From positions 1-64,000 of the forward strand of contig PGYK01000004.1 in the NCBI GenBank assembly GCA_002839605.1: 64,000 bases of DNA. Reading direction: 5' to 3'. The stretch comes from Methanomicrobiales archaeon HGW-Methanomicrobiales-3 (GTDB taxonomy: Archaea; Halobacteriota; Methanomicrobia; Methanomicrobiales; Methanospirillaceae). Below are positions 29,543 to 38,202 of this stretch, one piece after another (the first letter of the stretch is position 1; each line of letters starts with the position of its first letter). The position numbers were made by a program, and so were the translations under genes. A model generated the notes under the pieces. It was given only the letters and a program-made list of their open reading frames with translations, had not been told where the DNA came from and did no database searches.

Positions 29543-30385
29543 TTAATAGACCGTAAACCGTTTTATGGCCGTTGCCTTCCGGTCGGCATCCGAGATCCCG
29601 ACAAAGAACTCCCCCGTTGCCTGGATCTCGCCCATCGCGCTCCACGTGTTGGTGCCGCACCATCCTTCCTGTACAAGGGCGGTAAAAGATCCCCGGGGGT
29701 CGAGCGAAGATGCCTTCTCGCTCTCAAGAACCGAGAAGATGGTGTACCGTAGATCCTGCCCGGTAGGGAGATTGGTGGTCCCGGTGATCGTGAACGGGCG
29801 GGAAGCCTGCTGGTCGCCAATGGGATCGATTTTAATCCAGGGGGCGGAGTCGGTCATATCAACCACCGGACAGGGCGTGGGGGTAGGAGCCGGGGTTGGC
29901 AAAACCCGGACCAGGAACTCGCGTTCGGGCCCGCAATCCGAGACAATGCGGTACCGGCCGGCTTCCCAGCCGGTGGAGATGAAGCGGTACACCGGTGTTG
30001 ACTCGCCCTTTGCAAGATACGACGTTTCCCCGTCAACCACGACTTCCGGCCCCATCTTTGTCGCCCACCGGCCGGATCCGGTCTGGAAGATGACGCGGAA
30101 GTCAGGAGGGGTGCGGGTGCAGGTGAGCGGAAGGAGACCATTGTTCGTGACAACGAATTCCACAACCTCGCCCGCATTGTACACGTCCGAGTCCATGCGG
30201 ATGAAGTCTGCCCGGGCATCCGGCTGGGAGAGGGTAACCCGGTAACTTGCCGGAACCGGGGTTTCCTCTGCCGTGATACTGGCATTGACATTCCCGGCTT
30301 CCTCATCGCCAAACGTTGTGCAGCCAGCGGTGAGGAGCGTGAGGGCAAGGATGAGGCAGACAAGGATGGCACGGGAGGGCGGCAT
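29543..30385 (-). CDS. Lipoprotein with two beta-sandwich-like regions
   Basis: About 280 residues. Signal ALTLLTAGC is a lipobox with modified Cys near residue 21. A first domain (about 50-160) contains EVVEFVVTNNGLLPLTC, resembling BsuPI/intracellular-protease-inhibitor-like sandwiches. A Pro/Thr linker (PTPAPTPTPCP) leads to a second domain. Probably anchored outside the membrane; role unknown. The start at 30385 gives a normal signal peptide, whereas the longer frame would bury it. Confidence 0.75.
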   Translation of the reverse strand: MPPSRAILVCLILALTLLTAGCTTFGDEEAGNVNASITAEETPVPASYRVTLSQPDARADFIRMDSDVYNAGEVVEFVVTNNGLLPLTCTRTPPDFRVIFQTGSGRWATKMGPEVVVDGETSYLAKGESTPVYRFISTGWEAGRYRIVSDCGPEREFLVRVLPTPAPTPTPCPVVDMTDSAPWIKIDPIGDQQASRPFTITGTTNLPTGQDLRYTIFSVLESEKASSLDPRGSFTALVQEGWCGTNTWSAMGEIQATGEFFVGISDADRKATAIKRFTVY

Positions 30386-30472
30386 GGGTCGTATATACGA
30401 GTATGCATTATGGGAATTAAAGGTGAACGGGATGCCGGTTGTCATCAGCCGTATTTACAGGGGGGATTCGTA

Positions 30473-31213
30473 TTACAGCACCCGCACTCCCGTCACGAGC
30501 CCGAGCAGCAGGATGATGACCGGCTGGTGGACGAGATAGATGAGGAGCGAGTGCCGGCCGAGAAACGAGAGTGGCGTAATTGAAATATCCGGCAGCGCCC
30601 TGATGGTGAACTGCCGGACCCCGCCCGCGTACAGCATCGATCCAAGGCCAAGACCAATCAGGACCATCCCGAACCACGGGAAGAGCGGCGTGTAGTCAAC
30701 GGATGCAAAATATGGCGGCATGATCCCGAGCGGGAGCAGGAATGCCGGGCCGCTCATGCTGCCAATGACCGGTCCTGCTGCGATGCACGCAAACCCAAGC
30801 AGAATATTCCATTTGCCGAACCGGAAGAAGAGCGGCGAGAGCGCAACCGAGACACCGATCAGGTGCAAAATCCCGAAGACAACGTACTCCTGCGGCAGGT
30901 ACAGCCATGTCCCGAACGTGACCAGGAGCCCGAGCGCGAAGATACCGGCACCGCGGAGGATGAATTTTTTTGCAAGCGGGAACCCGGCAAGGGTTGTGGA
31001 AGCCCGGGCATGGCTCACCACGAGCGAGATGCCGACGATGAGCAGGAAGAGGCTGGCGGTAATGAACGCAAAATACCGCCAGAAGCCGGTCGTGGCTTCG
31101 ACCGGGCAGATCGCAAAGAAACTGAGATCAAAGACCGTGTGATACACGATCATCATGAGGATCGCAATCCCGCGGGCGCAGTCGATCTCCCACAGGCGCG
31201 ATACTCCGTGCAT
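30473..31213 (-). CDS. DUF1624/heparan-alpha-glucosaminide acetyltransferase-like membrane protein
   Basis: 246 residues with about six to seven membrane helices. The opening RLWEIDCARGIAILMMIVYH is the family signature, with a conserved Asp and the His of the VYH motif. The C-terminal LGRHSLLIYLVHQPVI is also typical of this and related acyltransferase-3-like families. Possibly acylates cell-envelope sugars; the substrate is unknown. Single gene, divergent from the methanogenesis marker. Confidence 0.85.
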   Translation of the reverse strand: MHGVSRLWEIDCARGIAILMMIVYHTVFDLSFFAICPVEATTGFWRYFAFITASLFLLIVGISLVVSHARASTTLAGFPLAKKFILRGAGIFALGLLVTFGTWLYLPQEYVVFGILHLIGVSVALSPLFFRFGKWNILLGFACIAAGPVIGSMSGPAFLLPLGIMPPYFASVDYTPLFPWFGMVLIGLGLGSMLYAGGVRQFTIRALPDISITPLSFLGRHSLLIYLVHQPVIILLLGLVTGVRVL

Positions 31214-31314
31214 GCACGATCATTTCCCCCCGGGCGTGATATGCATAGCGGATTAACCTGAAGCCTTATGGAGTATCCTTAAGCATCTGGCCGGTAATTT
31301 TTGTACGGAAAAGT

Positions 31315-32175
31315 ATGGCGCAGCAGAACGATGAGCACGTAATCGAGGCAAACGGCCGGTGCCGGATCGTAATCCGGAACGGGCAGGTTGTGGAAGTCGG
31401 CAAAGCAATGATTGAAGGCTGCCCGCTCGCAGAGCGCTTCGCATACCCGATTCCGGACTTCAACGCCGGTGAGGTAAAGGCCAACATCGAACACCGGATT
31501 AAGGCCTTTGGCATGTGCACCCCGCAGCGCGAAGTGCTGGACAGCCGGGAGTTTGTCGGTTTCGGGGCATCCGAGATCTTGAGTTTCGGCCTCCAGGCCG
31601 GGATCATCGATGCCGTAGTCCTTGCCTGCGATGGTGCCGGAACCGTGATTGTCACCCAACCCGCGCTCGTGCAGGGCATCGGCGGCCGCATGTCCGGGCT
31701 CGTCTCTACCTGCCCCTACCCGGAAGTTGTTGCACGGATCGAAGAGAACGGCGGTATTGTTCTTGACCGGGAAAATGCCAGCATGGACGCGCTGGCCGGT
31801 GTTGCCCTTGCGGTTGAGAAAGGATTTAGGAAAATTGCGGTAACGGTTGCCCTGCCCGGTGATGCTGCTGCCATCAGGAAAGTCCACCCTGCCACGCTCA
31901 TCTTCGGGGTGCACGTGACCGGTCTTACCAAAGAGGAGGCGGAGATGCTGGTCTCCGCATGTGACCTTGTTACCAGTTGCGCCTCAAAGACCATCCGGGA
32001 TGCTGTCAGCGGCCGGGCGCTTCTCCAGGCAGGCATCGCCATCCCGATCTTTGCCATGACCCGACCGGGAAAAGAGCTCATAATCGAGAAGATCCGGCAG
32101 GGCAGCGAACCGGTCCTTGTCAAGCCCACCCACCTCCCCTCCCTTTCAGGTAAGCAGCCGGAACCGCTGGTCTGA
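31315..32175 (+). CDS. Methanogenesis marker protein 8 (DUF2099)
   Basis: 286 residues. RIVIRNGQVVEVGKAMIEGC, FGMCTPQREV, VGFGASEIL, CDGAGTVIV and QGIGGRMSGLVSTCP match the family found in nearly all methanogens and named methanogenesis marker 8. Several conserved Cys residues suggest a metal or Fe-S site. Its role in methanogenesis is not settled. Single gene; this is the strongest lineage marker in the window. Confidence 0.9.
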   Translation: MAQQNDEHVIEANGRCRIVIRNGQVVEVGKAMIEGCPLAERFAYPIPDFNAGEVKANIEHRIKAFGMCTPQREVLDSREFVGFGASEILSFGLQAGIIDAVVLACDGAGTVIVTQPALVQGIGGRMSGLVSTCPYPEVVARIEENGGIVLDRENASMDALAGVALAVEKGFRKIAVTVALPGDAAAIRKVHPATLIFGVHVTGLTKEEAEMLVSACDLVTSCASKTIRDAVSGRALLQAGIAIPIFAMTRPGKELIIEKIRQGSEPVLVKPTHLPSLSGKQPEPLV

Positions 32176-32257
32176 ACAATTTTTTTCGTACCAGACAAAG
32201 CCATTAAATATTGCGCATCGAACAGGATAGCATACGCGATCCAATCCGCGAGCATCC

Positions 32258-33910
32258 ATGATCTCCGTCCTGTATATCGATGACGAACCCGATCTCCTCG
32301 AACTGGGAAAACTGTTCCTGGAACAGGAGGGCACCTTTGCCGTTACTACGGCTGAGTCCGGGCCGGAGGCGCTTGTCCTCCTCAACGAGACCGCGTTCGA
32401 TGCCATCATCTCAGATTTCCAGATGCCCGGGATGGACGGGATAGCGCTTCTTGTAGAGATCCGGAAGAGCTCCAGCATCCCGTTCATCCTCTTTACCGGC
32501 AAAGGCCGGGAGGAGGTGGTCATTGATGCCATCAACAGCGGCGCAGACTTCTACCTCCAGAAAGGCGGTGACCCGGTCGCCCAGTTTGCCGAACTCGGGC
32601 ACAAGATCCACCAGGCCGTTTCCCGCAGGCAGGCTGAAGAGGCCCTGCATAAACGGCTCAGCGTTATCCGCCAGACATCCATCATCTCCTCGCGGTTCAT
32701 CCAGCTCGCCCCGGACCAGATTCATGACGCGATACACGAACTCCTCGCTATCATCGGAACGCAATTCGGCGCTGAACGCTGTTCGGTGGCCCATGTTACC
32801 AAAAAATCCGATACCATCCACTGGTCTCATGAATGGGTAGACCGGAATGTGCCCTCCCGGAAAGAAGTGCGGGGGACTGTTGACCTTGCAGATTTTTCAC
32901 GGCTCGTGGAACGAATCAAACTATGCGAAGCTGAGATCGTCCCGGACGTATCCGCCTTTTCATTGGAAACCGGCGATGACAAAAAACTCAGGGAATTTCT
33001 GGAATCGATGGGGATCAAATCGTTCGTCCTCATCCCCCTCCTGGCCGGTCCGGTTCTTATCGGAGCACTGGGCATCTCGACCGTCACAAAGGCGGTTGCA
33101 TGGCCAGAAGAGGACATCGATATTCTCAAAATCTATGGCCAGATCATTGCCGGCGCCCTTGCCCGCCGGGCTGCCGATAAGGAGATCCACGAATCCGAAG
33201 CCCTGTATCGTACGGTCTTTGAATCGACCGGCACCGCAATGATGATCTTAGAGGAGGACAAGACGGTTGCCGTGGTCAACCGGGAGTTTGAACGCATCTC
33301 GGGATATACCCGGGAAGAGGTCTGCGGCCGGATGCCGTGGACACGCTTTGTGTCGCCCGGAGATGTCGAACGGATGCAACAGTATCATGCCCTGCGCCGG
33401 GCCGATCCATCCACCGTGCCGAAGAACTATGAGTTCAGTTTCCAGGCACGCGACGGCACGGTTATCAGCACGTATATCACCGTCGAGATGATTCCCGGAA
33501 CAAAGAAGAGTGTTGTCTCCCTCATCGACATCTCAAAGGAGCGGTTCGCGCTTGCAGAACTAGCCGATTCCGAAGAGAAGTTCCGGGGCCTTGCCGAGTC
33601 GCTTGCCGAGGGCATCTACATGATCCAGGACGGCCGCTTCCTCTACGTGAACCCGGCCTTTGCAAAGCTGTTTGGCTCTACGGTTGACGAGATCCTGGCC
33701 GTTGCAGACTATACCGACCTTTTTGTTCCCGAAGACCGGGAAGAGATCCGGCGTGTGGTAGCCGAGCGACTGGCAGGTATCAAAAAATCCGAGCGGTACA
33801 CGAGACGCGCAGTCAAAAGAGACGGCACGATCGTCCCTGTCGTCATTCATGGTTCCCGGACACGGTACCAGGGAAAAGACGCCATCATCGGGACGGTCAC
33901 CGGACCCTGA
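32258..33910 (+). CDS. Receiver-GAF-PAS-PAS signalling protein
   Basis: 550 residues. Receiver domain 1-120 with acidic pocket (YIDDEPD), phospho-Asp in IISDFQMPGMDG, FTGKG and the Lys in YLQKGG. A GAF domain runs from about 150 to 300, then PAS domains at about 310-430 and 435-550. There is no kinase, DNA-binding or cyclase domain, so the output must be by protein contact. A TATA-like ATTAAATATT lies about 50 bases upstream. The receiver is closely related to that of the protein at 53000. Confidence 0.88.
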   Translation: MISVLYIDDEPDLLELGKLFLEQEGTFAVTTAESGPEALVLLNETAFDAIISDFQMPGMDGIALLVEIRKSSSIPFILFTGKGREEVVIDAINSGADFYLQKGGDPVAQFAELGHKIHQAVSRRQAEEALHKRLSVIRQTSIISSRFIQLAPDQIHDAIHELLAIIGTQFGAERCSVAHVTKKSDTIHWSHEWVDRNVPSRKEVRGTVDLADFSRLVERIKLCEAEIVPDVSAFSLETGDDKKLREFLESMGIKSFVLIPLLAGPVLIGALGISTVTKAVAWPEEDIDILKIYGQIIAGALARRAADKEIHESEALYRTVFESTGTAMMILEEDKTVAVVNREFERISGYTREEVCGRMPWTRFVSPGDVERMQQYHALRRADPSTVPKNYEFSFQARDGTVISTYITVEMIPGTKKSVVSLIDISKERFALAELADSEEKFRGLAESLAEGIYMIQDGRFLYVNPAFAKLFGSTVDEILAVADYTDLFVPEDREEIRRVVAERLAGIKKSERYTRRAVKRDGTIVPVVIHGSRTRYQGKDAIIGTVTGP

Positions 33911-34014
33911 TTGGGAATATTCGCAGGCTTTTGCCAGACAACCGTCATAAATGCAGATATCCTGCGGGTTTTGGTCATGCAATATTTTTAATAATTGCTG
34001 CAATAATCTAAAAT

Positions 34015-34039
34015 CAGGAGAGAACGAGAAAATCTCCTG
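34015..34039 (+). promoter_or_regulatory. Hairpin in the mscL leader
   Basis: CAGGAGA and TCTCCTG form a perfect seven-base stem with an eleven-base loop. It abuts GAGGT (34039-34043), the probable SD of mscL, and lies just after a TATA-like TTTTTAATA at 33985-33993. Pairing here could limit access to the start region. Confidence 0.35.
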
Positions 34040-34051
34040 AGGTTACAGATT

Positions 34052-34369
34052 ATGGCGACACCCAGTGGGTTTATTGAAGAGTTTACGGAATTTCTCAGGA
34101 AATACCAGGTGATTGGGCTTGCTGTTGCATTCATTATCGGTGCAGCAGCAACCAAGCTCGTGACAGCAACGGTCAATGATATCATCATGCCGATCATTGC
34201 CGTTATTGTTCCCGGGGGAGACTGGCGGGCATCGGTACTGGATATCGGCCCGATGAAGTTCATGGTCGGGGATTTTGTCGGCAACGTCATCGACTTCGTC
34301 ATTGTTGCACTCGTGATCTTCCTTATTGTGAAGTTCATCATGAAGGGCGACACCTCGCAAAAAGTCTGA
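34052..34369 (+). CDS. mscL: Large-conductance mechanosensitive channel MscL
   Basis: 105 residues. FIEEFTEFLRKYQVIGLAVA is the N-terminal amphipathic helix and start of helix 1; FIIGAAATKLV and DIIMPII follow. A second membrane helix is near residues 72-95. MscL opens under membrane tension and saves cells from osmotic down-shock. It is short of the usual 130 or so residues because the cytoplasmic C-terminal bundle is missing, as in some archaeal forms. GAGGT lies eight bases before the ATG. Confidence 0.93.
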   Translation: MATPSGFIEEFTEFLRKYQVIGLAVAFIIGAAATKLVTATVNDIIMPIIAVIVPGGDWRASVLDIGPMKFMVGDFVGNVIDFVIVALVIFLIVKFIMKGDTSQKV

Positions 34370-34585
34370 TACCATTCTCCCCGAACTCGGGGATGATATT
34401 CTTATTTTTTTCTCTTCTTCATGCGTGTTGTTCATCCGGAATGCGCCCGGACGATTCCGGATTCCATCCCGGGTTTTTGCTTCTGGTAAGGAGATCCTGA
34501 TCTGGCGAAACGAGCTTGAACGGGAGTTCGCACCAGAACCATGAAAACCGGCAAATAATTATTTCCTATGAAAATGGATTTCCAG

Positions 34586-34852
34586 AAGAATAGATTATGG
34601 GGGCTGCTGCCCCATGCCCCCGGTCGCGATTCCTGCCGCCGCCCCGAAGGGCGCCTGTGCGGCGGCCTCAATTTCTGTTTTTTCACGAAAACGGACATGA
34701 TGCCGAAGGGCAACAAGCACACAGGAGGAAAATTTTCAAGGAGATTTTCATATTAATTTTCCCGTGAATCACCCGTTTGAGGGTCCCGAATGGAGACCAT
34801 ACGGGGCACTATCGCTTCCGAGAGCCCGACCATTGCGCGGGCGTTGGGGGCC
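34586..34852 (-). repeat. R1 dispersed repeat, copy C (both modules, inverted)
   Basis: Read on the minus strand, 34852-34760 matches module 1 of copy B and 34680-34586 matches module 2 of copies A and B. Module 2 keeps the ending CAGCCCCCATAATCTATTCTT of copy A. About 75 bases separate the modules here against about 15 in copy B. An open frame crosses the element on the minus strand, but it is not conserved among copies. Confidence 0.75.
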
Positions 34853-35151
34853 TTGCCGCCCCCATAAGGAGCGCAAGGATGCGGGCGAGGACGGATATGT
34901 TCAAATATTCATCTGATTTTCTTCATTCTGGTGTGAACCTTACCGATTCATGTGCATTTCTCCAGAGCACAAAAAAGCGTTCTGCTCAACGGTTTTTTCC
35001 ATTCTGCCGGAATTACTAAAACCCTTACCAGCCGGCCAGTCTCTTCTCACCCTCAATATCCCGACCAATTTCTTTATACTTCACAAAAGTGAATGTGAAG
35101 AGAAACACATGAGCTGGCGGCACCATCCGTGCCGGGCTCTTTTGGGATACC
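34853..35151. other. Gene-free stretch before the PKD protein
   Basis: Nothing recognisable except T-rich blocks and short unsupported open frames. Confidence 0.4.
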
Positions 35152-36672
35152 ATGAAGCACATACTTCTCCTCTTCCTTCTCTGCACCCTCATGCTCTCCA
35201 TGCTGGTTCCTGCCGGCTGGTGTGCAGATCCTGTTCCGGAAACCCGTTCCGGGTTCATCGAGGTTACCAACCCGCCTTTTGCGGATTTCTACACCAGCAA
35301 CCAGTACGGTGCCGCGCCGTTCACGATCACGTTCTCGGATGCGTCCACCGGGGCAGAACCGATGACCTGGTACTGGGACTTTGGCGACGGGACAACCTCT
35401 GATCGCCAGAACCCGACGCACACGTTCAAAGCCGACGGCGACTACACGGTGAGCCTGACGGTGACCAACCAGTACGGCAGCACCACACAGACCCTGCCGG
35501 CCTATATCAGGATTGGCATCCCGCCGGTTGCTGATTTTTCCGCAAGCCCGCGTGACGGAACGGTCCCGTTTGTCGTCCGGTTCACTGATGAATCGGCCGG
35601 CAGGCCGGACACCTGGAGCTGGAACTTCGGGGACGGAACCACCTCTGCTGAACAGAACCCGGTGCATACCTACACCTCACCCGGCAAGTACTTTGTGACC
35701 CTGCGGGTGAGCAACCATTTCGGCAGCGACGGGCTGACACAATCCGATCTCATTACCGCTGCCAGCCCCGCAGCGGATATCCCGGGCGTGACCGACAGCT
35801 CCGGCACCCAACGGGCAGAAGGTTTTGCGGGTCTTATTTTACAGGCGCGGGGAACTACTGAGAAGAACCTGCCGACCGCGGGTTTCATCCCGCCGCAGTA
35901 CATGGCGCTTGCCGCAGTCCTGACGAGCATCGCGGTGCTCCTTCTCCAGATCCTGATCGCCAACATCGCGTTTCTCGCCCAGCTGGCGTTGAAGTTTCTC
36001 CGGTTCTTTGCCGAACTTCTCGGGGAGCACGTGGTCGGGATCCTGGACGAGAAGGAGGTTGCGGCACGCCGGCTGGCAGTCCGGAAGCTTGAGCCGCAGT
36101 TCCTCGGGCTCTCGTCTACAGAGCTGCTGGTAATCGAGGGGGCAGTCATCATCGTTGCGCTGGCGTTCATGCTCGCGGACCGGGCGGCTCTGACGCTTGA
36201 GATGGTCCTCATCTACCTTGCTGTCGGGGCGGTCTCGGTAGTGCTCCACGACTTTGCGCACCGGTATTTTGCGTCACGGCACGGGCAGGATGCCGATACC
36301 CGGTTCTGGGGCCTTGGGACGCTCATCATGTTCGTCACCGCGTGGCTTTTTGGGAACGCGTTTGGCCAGCCCTACCGGAACCTGGTGAACCGGAACGATG
36401 AGGATCTCCGCAAAGCGGGAATCGAGATGGTTGCCGGGCCGGTTGTCAGCATCATCCTCACGTTCGTCTTCCTCGCAATGGTGACCCTCGGCGGCACCTG
36501 GGCAATAGCGGGCGGGATCGGGTTTACCATCAATCTCATCATGGCCGTGTACAGCCTGATGCCTATCAGGACGATGGACGGCCTTGAGATCTGGCGCTGG
36601 AACCGGGGCCTGTACCTCGCGCTCTTTGTGCCGATGATCGTGTTTTACTTCTACGTCTTTTCGATGGTGTGA
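35152..36672 (+). CDS. PKD-domain protein fused to an M50-like membrane domain
   Basis: 506 residues. Signal peptide 1-24; PKD domains about 42-122 and 124-205, each with W(D/N)FGDGTT; then a membrane region with helices from about 250. VVLHDFAHRYFA carries HDFAH at 366-370, in place of the HExxH of site-2 proteases. AGPVVSIIL and LMPIRTMDG fit the rest of that family's active-site layout. Either a protease with Asp in place of Glu or an inactive relative. PKD domains would face outside and could dock substrates. The fusion is unusual. Confidence 0.8.
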   Translation: MKHILLLFLLCTLMLSMLVPAGWCADPVPETRSGFIEVTNPPFADFYTSNQYGAAPFTITFSDASTGAEPMTWYWDFGDGTTSDRQNPTHTFKADGDYTVSLTVTNQYGSTTQTLPAYIRIGIPPVADFSASPRDGTVPFVVRFTDESAGRPDTWSWNFGDGTTSAEQNPVHTYTSPGKYFVTLRVSNHFGSDGLTQSDLITAASPAADIPGVTDSSGTQRAEGFAGLILQARGTTEKNLPTAGFIPPQYMALAAVLTSIAVLLLQILIANIAFLAQLALKFLRFFAELLGEHVVGILDEKEVAARRLAVRKLEPQFLGLSSTELLVIEGAVIIVALAFMLADRAALTLEMVLIYLAVGAVSVVLHDFAHRYFASRHGQDADTRFWGLGTLIMFVTAWLFGNAFGQPYRNLVNRNDEDLRKAGIEMVAGPVVSIILTFVFLAMVTLGGTWAIAGGIGFTINLIMAVYSLMPIRTMDGLEIWRWNRGLYLALFVPMIVFYFYVFSMV

Positions 36673-36980
36673 TCACCGCGGGAATGGAATTTTCTTTTTT
36701 TACGGAATCCGTAAATCCTTTCCAGTGATAGCCGGGTTTTGCCGGGGAATCGTGGCCGGGTGATTTTCCATTGGTAATCTCAAAAAAAAACAAGCAAAAT
36801 TTTTCGGCAGATTGTGAACGTTTTTGGGGCTGAAGTCCGGCAGATCCAAAGGAACAAATGAGCAGCATCCCAAACCTGAATCCCGAAACGATGCATCCGG
36901 CAATCGGAGCCGGCAGGGTGGGCACCGACCATATCCTTCTTGTACTGGAATCACCAATCTTCTGGTTGGAGGTTTGACCA

Positions 36981-37304
36981 ATGCCCGGGCTCGCCATATC
37001 TGCCTCGCGAAAAAGCGCTGCGATAAAGAAACTCGAAGCGGCAGCACCGGCTATCCGCACGAAGTTCGGCGTGACACGGATTGGGATCTTTGGATCATTT
37101 GCCCGGGGTGAGCAGACACGCAGGAGCGATGTGGACATCCTCGTCGATTTTGCAGAGGGCTACGCGACCCTGAAAAATTTTATCGGCCTTTCCGATTATC
37201 TCGAAGCACTTTTCCGGCGCAGAGTGGATCTTCTTACCGAACGCTCGCTCTCCAGCCTCATCAGACCCTATATCGAAAAGGACGTGATCTGGATTGAAGG
37301 ATGA
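36981..37304 (+). CDS. mntA: MntA-type nucleotidyltransferase antitoxin
   Basis: 107 residues. GSFARGE (38-44) and SDVDILVDF (D50, D52) are the nucleotidyltransferase motifs. MntA proteins modify HepT with AMP and so block it. GGAGG lies nine bases before the ATG. It overlaps the next gene by 11 bases. Together they form a standard two-gene toxin-antitoxin module. Confidence 0.93.
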   Translation: MPGLAISASRKSAAIKKLEAAAPAIRTKFGVTRIGIFGSFARGEQTRRSDVDILVDFAEGYATLKNFIGLSDYLEALFRRRVDLLTERSLSSLIRPYIEKDVIWIEG

Positions 37305-37632
37305 CCGGGTCCTGATTACCCACATCATCAGTGAAATAAAATTCCTGAGGAAGATTACGGCTGACCGGAAGTACGAGGATCTGCTGTCAGACGAATATTT
37401 CTCACATGCGGTTATCAGGGCAATTGAGGTGATCGGGGAAGCTTCAAAAAACCTTTCGCCCCGACTCAAGGAAGAGCATCCTGATATTGCATGGCGGGAG
37501 ATTGCCGGCATGCGGGACAAGGTGATCCATCGGTATTTTGAGATTAACTGGCAGATTGTCTGGAGCGTTATCAGTGATGACCTGCCGGGTCTTGAACCAG
37601 AATTCTCCCATCTCCTTAAAGATTTAGAATAG
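37294..37632 (+). CDS. hepT: HepT-type HEPN ribonuclease toxin
   Basis: 112 residues, helical. RDKVIHRY holds the Rx4HxY motif (R74, H79, Y81) of HEPN RNases, the Tyr being the site that MntA adenylylates. It begins with TTG at 37294, inside the end of mntA. Members cleave RNA when freed from their partner and can act against phage. Sits at the left edge of the accessory island. Confidence 0.92.
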   Translation: MKDDRVLITHIISEIKFLRKITADRKYEDLLSDEYFSHAVIRAIEVIGEASKNLSPRLKEEHPDIAWREIAGMRDKVIHRYFEINWQIVWSVISDDLPGLEPEFSHLLKDLE

Positions 37633-37653
37633 GCATGTGGGTCCCCCATAGTA

Positions 37654-37730
37654 GGGGTTGGGGGAGGGGGGCCGGGTTTGATTTTTTTTAGGTGGGGGGG
37701 TCTCCCCCCTCCCCCCCACCTCAACATTGG
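37654..37730. repeat. R3 repeat copy 2
   Basis: G runs, then CCGGGTTTGATTTTTTTTAGG, then a seven-G run, TCT and C runs ending CACCTCAACATTGG. The seven-G and seven-C tracts can pair around TCT. It is a near match to copy 3, about 115 bases downstream in the same orientation. Confidence 0.7.
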
Positions 37731-37844
37731 GTAAGACCCCCTTTTTCGCAGCCGTCAACAGAACATTCCCCGGGCACCTTACGGCGTAGCGGAAAATTCC
37801 GCAGTCCACTCATGGGTGAGTAAGGGGGGGTTCGGAAAGGCAAG

Positions 37845-37916
37845 CAGGGGGGAGGGGGCCCCGGTTTGAAATTTTTTGGGAGGGGGGGTCTCCCCCCACC
37901 CCCCAGCTCAACAATG
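37845..37916. repeat. R3 repeat copy 3
   Basis: Same layout as copy 2: CAGGGGGGAGGGGGCC, GGTTTGAAATTTTTTGGG, seven G, TCT, C runs, then CAGCTCAACAATGG. Together copies 2 and 3 form a direct repeat just before the Cas1-like fragment and the large AT-rich gene. This is consistent with an insertion boundary. Confidence 0.7.
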
Positions 37917-37940
37917 GATCAATCGTAAGAATGCTGATGA

Positions 37941-38135
37941 GATCCGAAAAAGATATTGAGTATCCCTTATGTTGAGTGGAAGAAACGCGGATTTTCTAAA
38001 GGGACGTTGCATCATCTGAAAAAACAGGCCGAGGGGGATAAGCCGTTTTACTTTCAAAAGCAGGTGATGACACGGCTTGATCAATGGGATCAATCCGTTG
38101 ATAAATGTGGATCAACGGTTGATGGGATGAAGTGA
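37941..38135 (+). pseudogene. Fragment resembling the C-terminal end of Cas1
   Basis: A 64-codon frame with no start, preceded directly by stops. It reads DPKKILSIPYVEWKKRGFSK, then GTLHHLKKQAEGDKPFYF and ends near VMTRLDQWD plus a tail. The block EWKKxGFSKGTLHxLK...PF...H/QV..RL..W is, from memory, like the end of CRISPR Cas1 proteins. No upstream Cas1 core remains. The tail overlaps an inverted repeat (CCGTTGAT / ATCAACGG). Assignment needs a profile search. Confidence 0.4.
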
Positions 38136-38202
38136 TCAATAAATTATATTCAGATTTTTTAACAATCATTAAACATAAACACATCGTTACGTCAATGTAT
38201 AA

